Shown: in pieces, positions 5,477 to 6,999 of the stretch | Layout: each line of letters opens with the position of its first letter | How positions within the stretch are numbered: position 1 is the first letter of the stretch | Assembly (NCBI GenBank): GCA_949289715.1 | Contig: CASEPJ010000196.1 | Location: 1-6,999 of the forward strand | Direction of reading: 5' to 3' | DNA from: an uncultured Clostridia bacterium | Lineage (GTDB): Bacteria > Bacillota > Clostridia > Christensenellales > CASEPJ01 | Length of the DNA: 6,999 nucleotides | Made by a program: the position numbers and the translations under genes | Notes under the pieces: model-generated | Told to the model about the DNA's origin: nothing | Database searches by the model: none | The model's input: only the letters and a program-made list of their open reading frames with translations

Positions 5477-6838
5477 ATGCAAAGATATTTGGCAGTCGAT
5501 ATAGGCGCAACAAGCGGCAGACATATTGTCGGATGGCTGCAAAACGGAAAATTCGAGACAGAAGAAGTATATCGATTTGATAATTTTTTAAAAAACGAAA
5601 ACGGGCATTTGGTTTGGAATTTACAGGAGATTTTAAATAACGTGCAAATAGGCATTGCGAAGGCCTTGGCAAGTTTCGGCGATATTATTAGTATGTCCGT
5701 GGATACATGGGCGGTCGATTATGTGTTAATGTCGCACGATAAAGAAATTTTACCCTGTTATGCTTATAGAGATTATCGCACGCAAAATTATATAAATAAA
5801 GTTCATTCTTTGATTCCCTTTGAAGAACTTTACAGCCGCACGGGTATTCAGTTCCAGCCTTTTAATACAATTTATCAACTTTATTGCGACAAAGAAGAGG
5901 GTAGGTTGAATAATGCTACGGATTTTTTAATGCTTCCCGAATATATAATTTATAAACTTACCGGAATAAAATTGAAAGAATATACCAATGCGACGTCAAC
6001 CGGTTTAATCAATGCTTCGACGGGTAAGTTTGATAAATATATTACAAACAAGTTAGGTTTTCCTGAAAGATTATTTTGCGATATCGCCGATAATTATAAA
6101 GTGGGAATGTTAAAGGAGAAAGTCTCAAAAATAGTCGGAGGCAATTTAAATGTTTGTCTGTGTGCCACTCACGATACTGCTTGTGCCGTAATTGCAACAC
6201 CTTTAAAAAAAGATTTCGAATCGCCTTATATTTCCAGCGGTACTTGGTCCTTATTGGGAATAGAACAGAAAACGGCACATACCGACAATAAGAGCTTAAG
6301 CGACAATTTTTCCAACGAGGGCGGTTATAAAAATACTTTCAGATATCAAAAAAACATTATGGGATTATGGATGCTTCAATCTGTAAGAAGAGAAATGGGC
6401 ATAGATTTTGCGGAGGGAGAAAGACTTGCAAGAGCTAATCGTTTTGATTATATTGTGGACTGCAATAAACCGATATTTATGGCACCCGCAAGTATGAGCG
6501 CCGCAGTAAAAAAGGAATTAAATAAAGATATTACCAACGGGCAATTACTTTATTGTATTTATAACAGTCTTGCAAATTATTACAAAAAGACTTTGGAGGA
6601 AATGCAGAACAATTTACAAAAAAAGTTCTATACTTTAAATATCATAGGGGGAGGCAGTTCGGATTCGTTTTTAAATGAATTGACGGCAAAATCCACCGGA
6701 GTAAAAATAATTGCAGGTCCGTCCGAGGCTACCGCATTGGGAAATATCATAATTCAAATGATAATTTATAACGAGCTGCGTTCTATAAACGAAGCAAGAA
6801 AAATTATAAAAAATTCTTTTTCTTTAAAAACTTATTAA
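5477..6838 (+). CDS. rhaB: L-rhamnulokinase (FGGY-family sugar kinase)
   Basis: RhaB uses ATP to phosphorylate L-rhamnulose to L-rhamnulose 1-phosphate, the second step of rhamnose breakdown, in the cytoplasm. The protein has 453 residues, somewhat shorter than E. coli RhaB (about 489), but every kinase motif is present. These are the N-terminal phosphate loop DIGATSGR (8-15), rhamnulokinase-typical DTWAVDY (76-82), CYAYRDYR (94-101), QFQPFNTIYQL (125-135), THDTACAV (231-238) with Asp233 as the expected catalytic base, SSGTWSLLG (253-261), the adenosine loop GGGSSDSFLN (391-400) and GPSEATALGN (414-423). The DTWAVDY and FQPFNT blocks favour rhamnulokinase over fuculokinase or xylulokinase. 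The ATG at 5477 is chosen because the SD GAGGTG (5465-5470) ends six bases before it; an in-frame GTG at 5468 lies inside that SD. Probable rhaA follows 99 bases downstream, so the two likely form an operon. Confidence 0.95.
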   Translation: MQRYLAVDIGATSGRHIVGWLQNGKFETEEVYRFDNFLKNENGHLVWNLQEILNNVQIGIAKALASFGDIISMSVDTWAVDYVLMSHDKEILPCYAYRDYRTQNYINKVHSLIPFEELYSRTGIQFQPFNTIYQLYCDKEEGRLNNATDFLMLPEYIIYKLTGIKLKEYTNATSTGLINASTGKFDKYITNKLGFPERLFCDIADNYKVGMLKEKVSKIVGGNLNVCLCATHDTACAVIATPLKKDFESPYISSGTWSLLGIEQKTAHTDNKSLSDNFSNEGGYKNTFRYQKNIMGLWMLQSVRREMGIDFAEGERLARANRFDYIVDCNKPIFMAPASMSAAVKKELNKDITNGQLLYCIYNSLANYYKKTLEEMQNNLQKKFYTLNIIGGGSSDSFLNELTAKSTGVKIIAGPSEATALGNIIIQMIIYNELRSINEARKIIKNSFSLKTY

Positions 6839-6937
6839 CAGTAAAATCGCAATCGCAATTTATTAAATGTTATAAAAAATAAATTTAAATTTTAAAAAAT
6901 TATCGGCAAACAGTTTGACCATTAAAAGGAGTAGTAT
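6839..6937 (+). other. rhaB-rhaA intergenic spacer
   Basis: This 99-base AT-rich gap contains a short tandem repeat, ATCGCA twice (6846-6857), and AT-only stems but no GC hairpin with a T-run. I see neither a terminator nor a complete promoter, so co-transcription of rhaB and the next gene is likely. The SD AAAAGGAG (6924-6931) ends six bases before the next ATG. Confidence 0.6.
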
Positions 6938-6999
6938 ATGAACCGTTATCAACAAAGTAAAAAAGTTTTTGCCAACTATAATGTAGATACCGAAAAAGC
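6938..6999 (+). CDS. rhaA: Probable L-rhamnose isomerase, N-terminal fragment cut by the window edge
   Basis: An ATG at 6938 with a strong SD (AAAAGGAG, 6-base gap) opens a frame of 20 complete codons that runs off the end. The visible residues include SKKVFANYNVDTEK, which resemble the N-terminus of Bacillota L-rhamnose isomerases, where an amphipathic helix and a VD-EKA-type stretch precede the conserved ISIHCWQGDD motif lying beyond this window. RhaA interconverts L-rhamnose and L-rhamnulose, and its position directly after rhaB supports the call. Evidence from 20 residues is thin, so the assignment rests equally on context. Confidence 0.65.
   Translation, partial: MNRYQQSKKVFANYNVDTEK

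Noticed and set aside
6042..6278. A 78-codon minus-strand frame inside rhaB, and similar frames inside the AraC-1, URO-D-like and fucO genes
   Set aside because: All overlap conserved coding sequence in another frame and their translations are low in recognisable content.
1..6999. CRISPR arrays, insertion sequences, tRNA or rRNA genes, CcpA cre sites
   Set aside because: I saw no spaced repeats of CRISPR type, no transposase or terminal inverted repeats, no cloverleaf-like or rRNA-like sequence and no good cre match in the gaps I scanned by eye.

Overview
The window comes from an AT-rich bacterium. Coding DNA is moderately AT-rich and the gaps are extremely so: three 60-base rows I counted between 2341 and 2520 have 12-17 % G+C, against 40 % in one row inside fucO. 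Purine-rich Shine-Dalgarno (SD) sites, -35/-10 promoters, an intrinsic terminator and exclusive use of TAA stops suggest a low-GC Bacillota, probably a gut-type fermenter. The taxonomy is inference. TGG encodes Trp and no gene needs TGA as a sense codon, so nothing suggests a mycoplasma-type code.

Layout. 36-881 (-) encodes an AraC-family regulator, AraC-1. It is divergent from 1035-2264 (+), a remote member of the uroporphyrinogen decarboxylase (URO-D)/corrinoid methyltransferase superfamily of unknown reaction. A very AT-rich gap of about 690 bases follows. 2954-4099 (+) is fucO, lactaldehyde reductase. It converges on 4401-5363 (-), a second AraC-family regulator with a cupin-type sensor domain, AraC-2. 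A perfect 31-base palindromic terminator at 4300-4330 separates the two and can serve both strands. AraC-2 is divergent from 5477-6838 (+), rhaB, L-rhamnulokinase. After a 99-base gap the start of a probable rhaA (L-rhamnose isomerase) runs off the right edge.

Function. This is part of an L-rhamnose utilisation locus. RhaA makes L-rhamnulose and RhaB phosphorylates it. An aldolase, not in the window, would release dihydroxyacetone phosphate and L-lactaldehyde, and FucO would reduce the lactaldehyde to 1,2-propanediol while reoxidising NADH. AraC-2 is the likely rhamnose-responsive regulator because it shares a 113-base divergent promoter region with rhaB. AraC-1 probably controls the URO-D-like gene. 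How that gene relates to rhamnose use is not known.

Most interesting points: (1) the AraC-2 promoter places transcription initiation at or within a base or two of the ATG, with no SD, so its mRNA is probably leaderless; (2) the URO-D-like gene is a stand-alone unit with its own AraC regulator and shows paired cysteines plus a distal cysteine that could bind metal; (3) GCAATA repeats on one helical face upstream of AraC-1 look like AraC-type half-sites; (4) both putative target genes, but neither regulator, have a good -10, a weak or missing -35 and an SD almost at the predicted 5' end.
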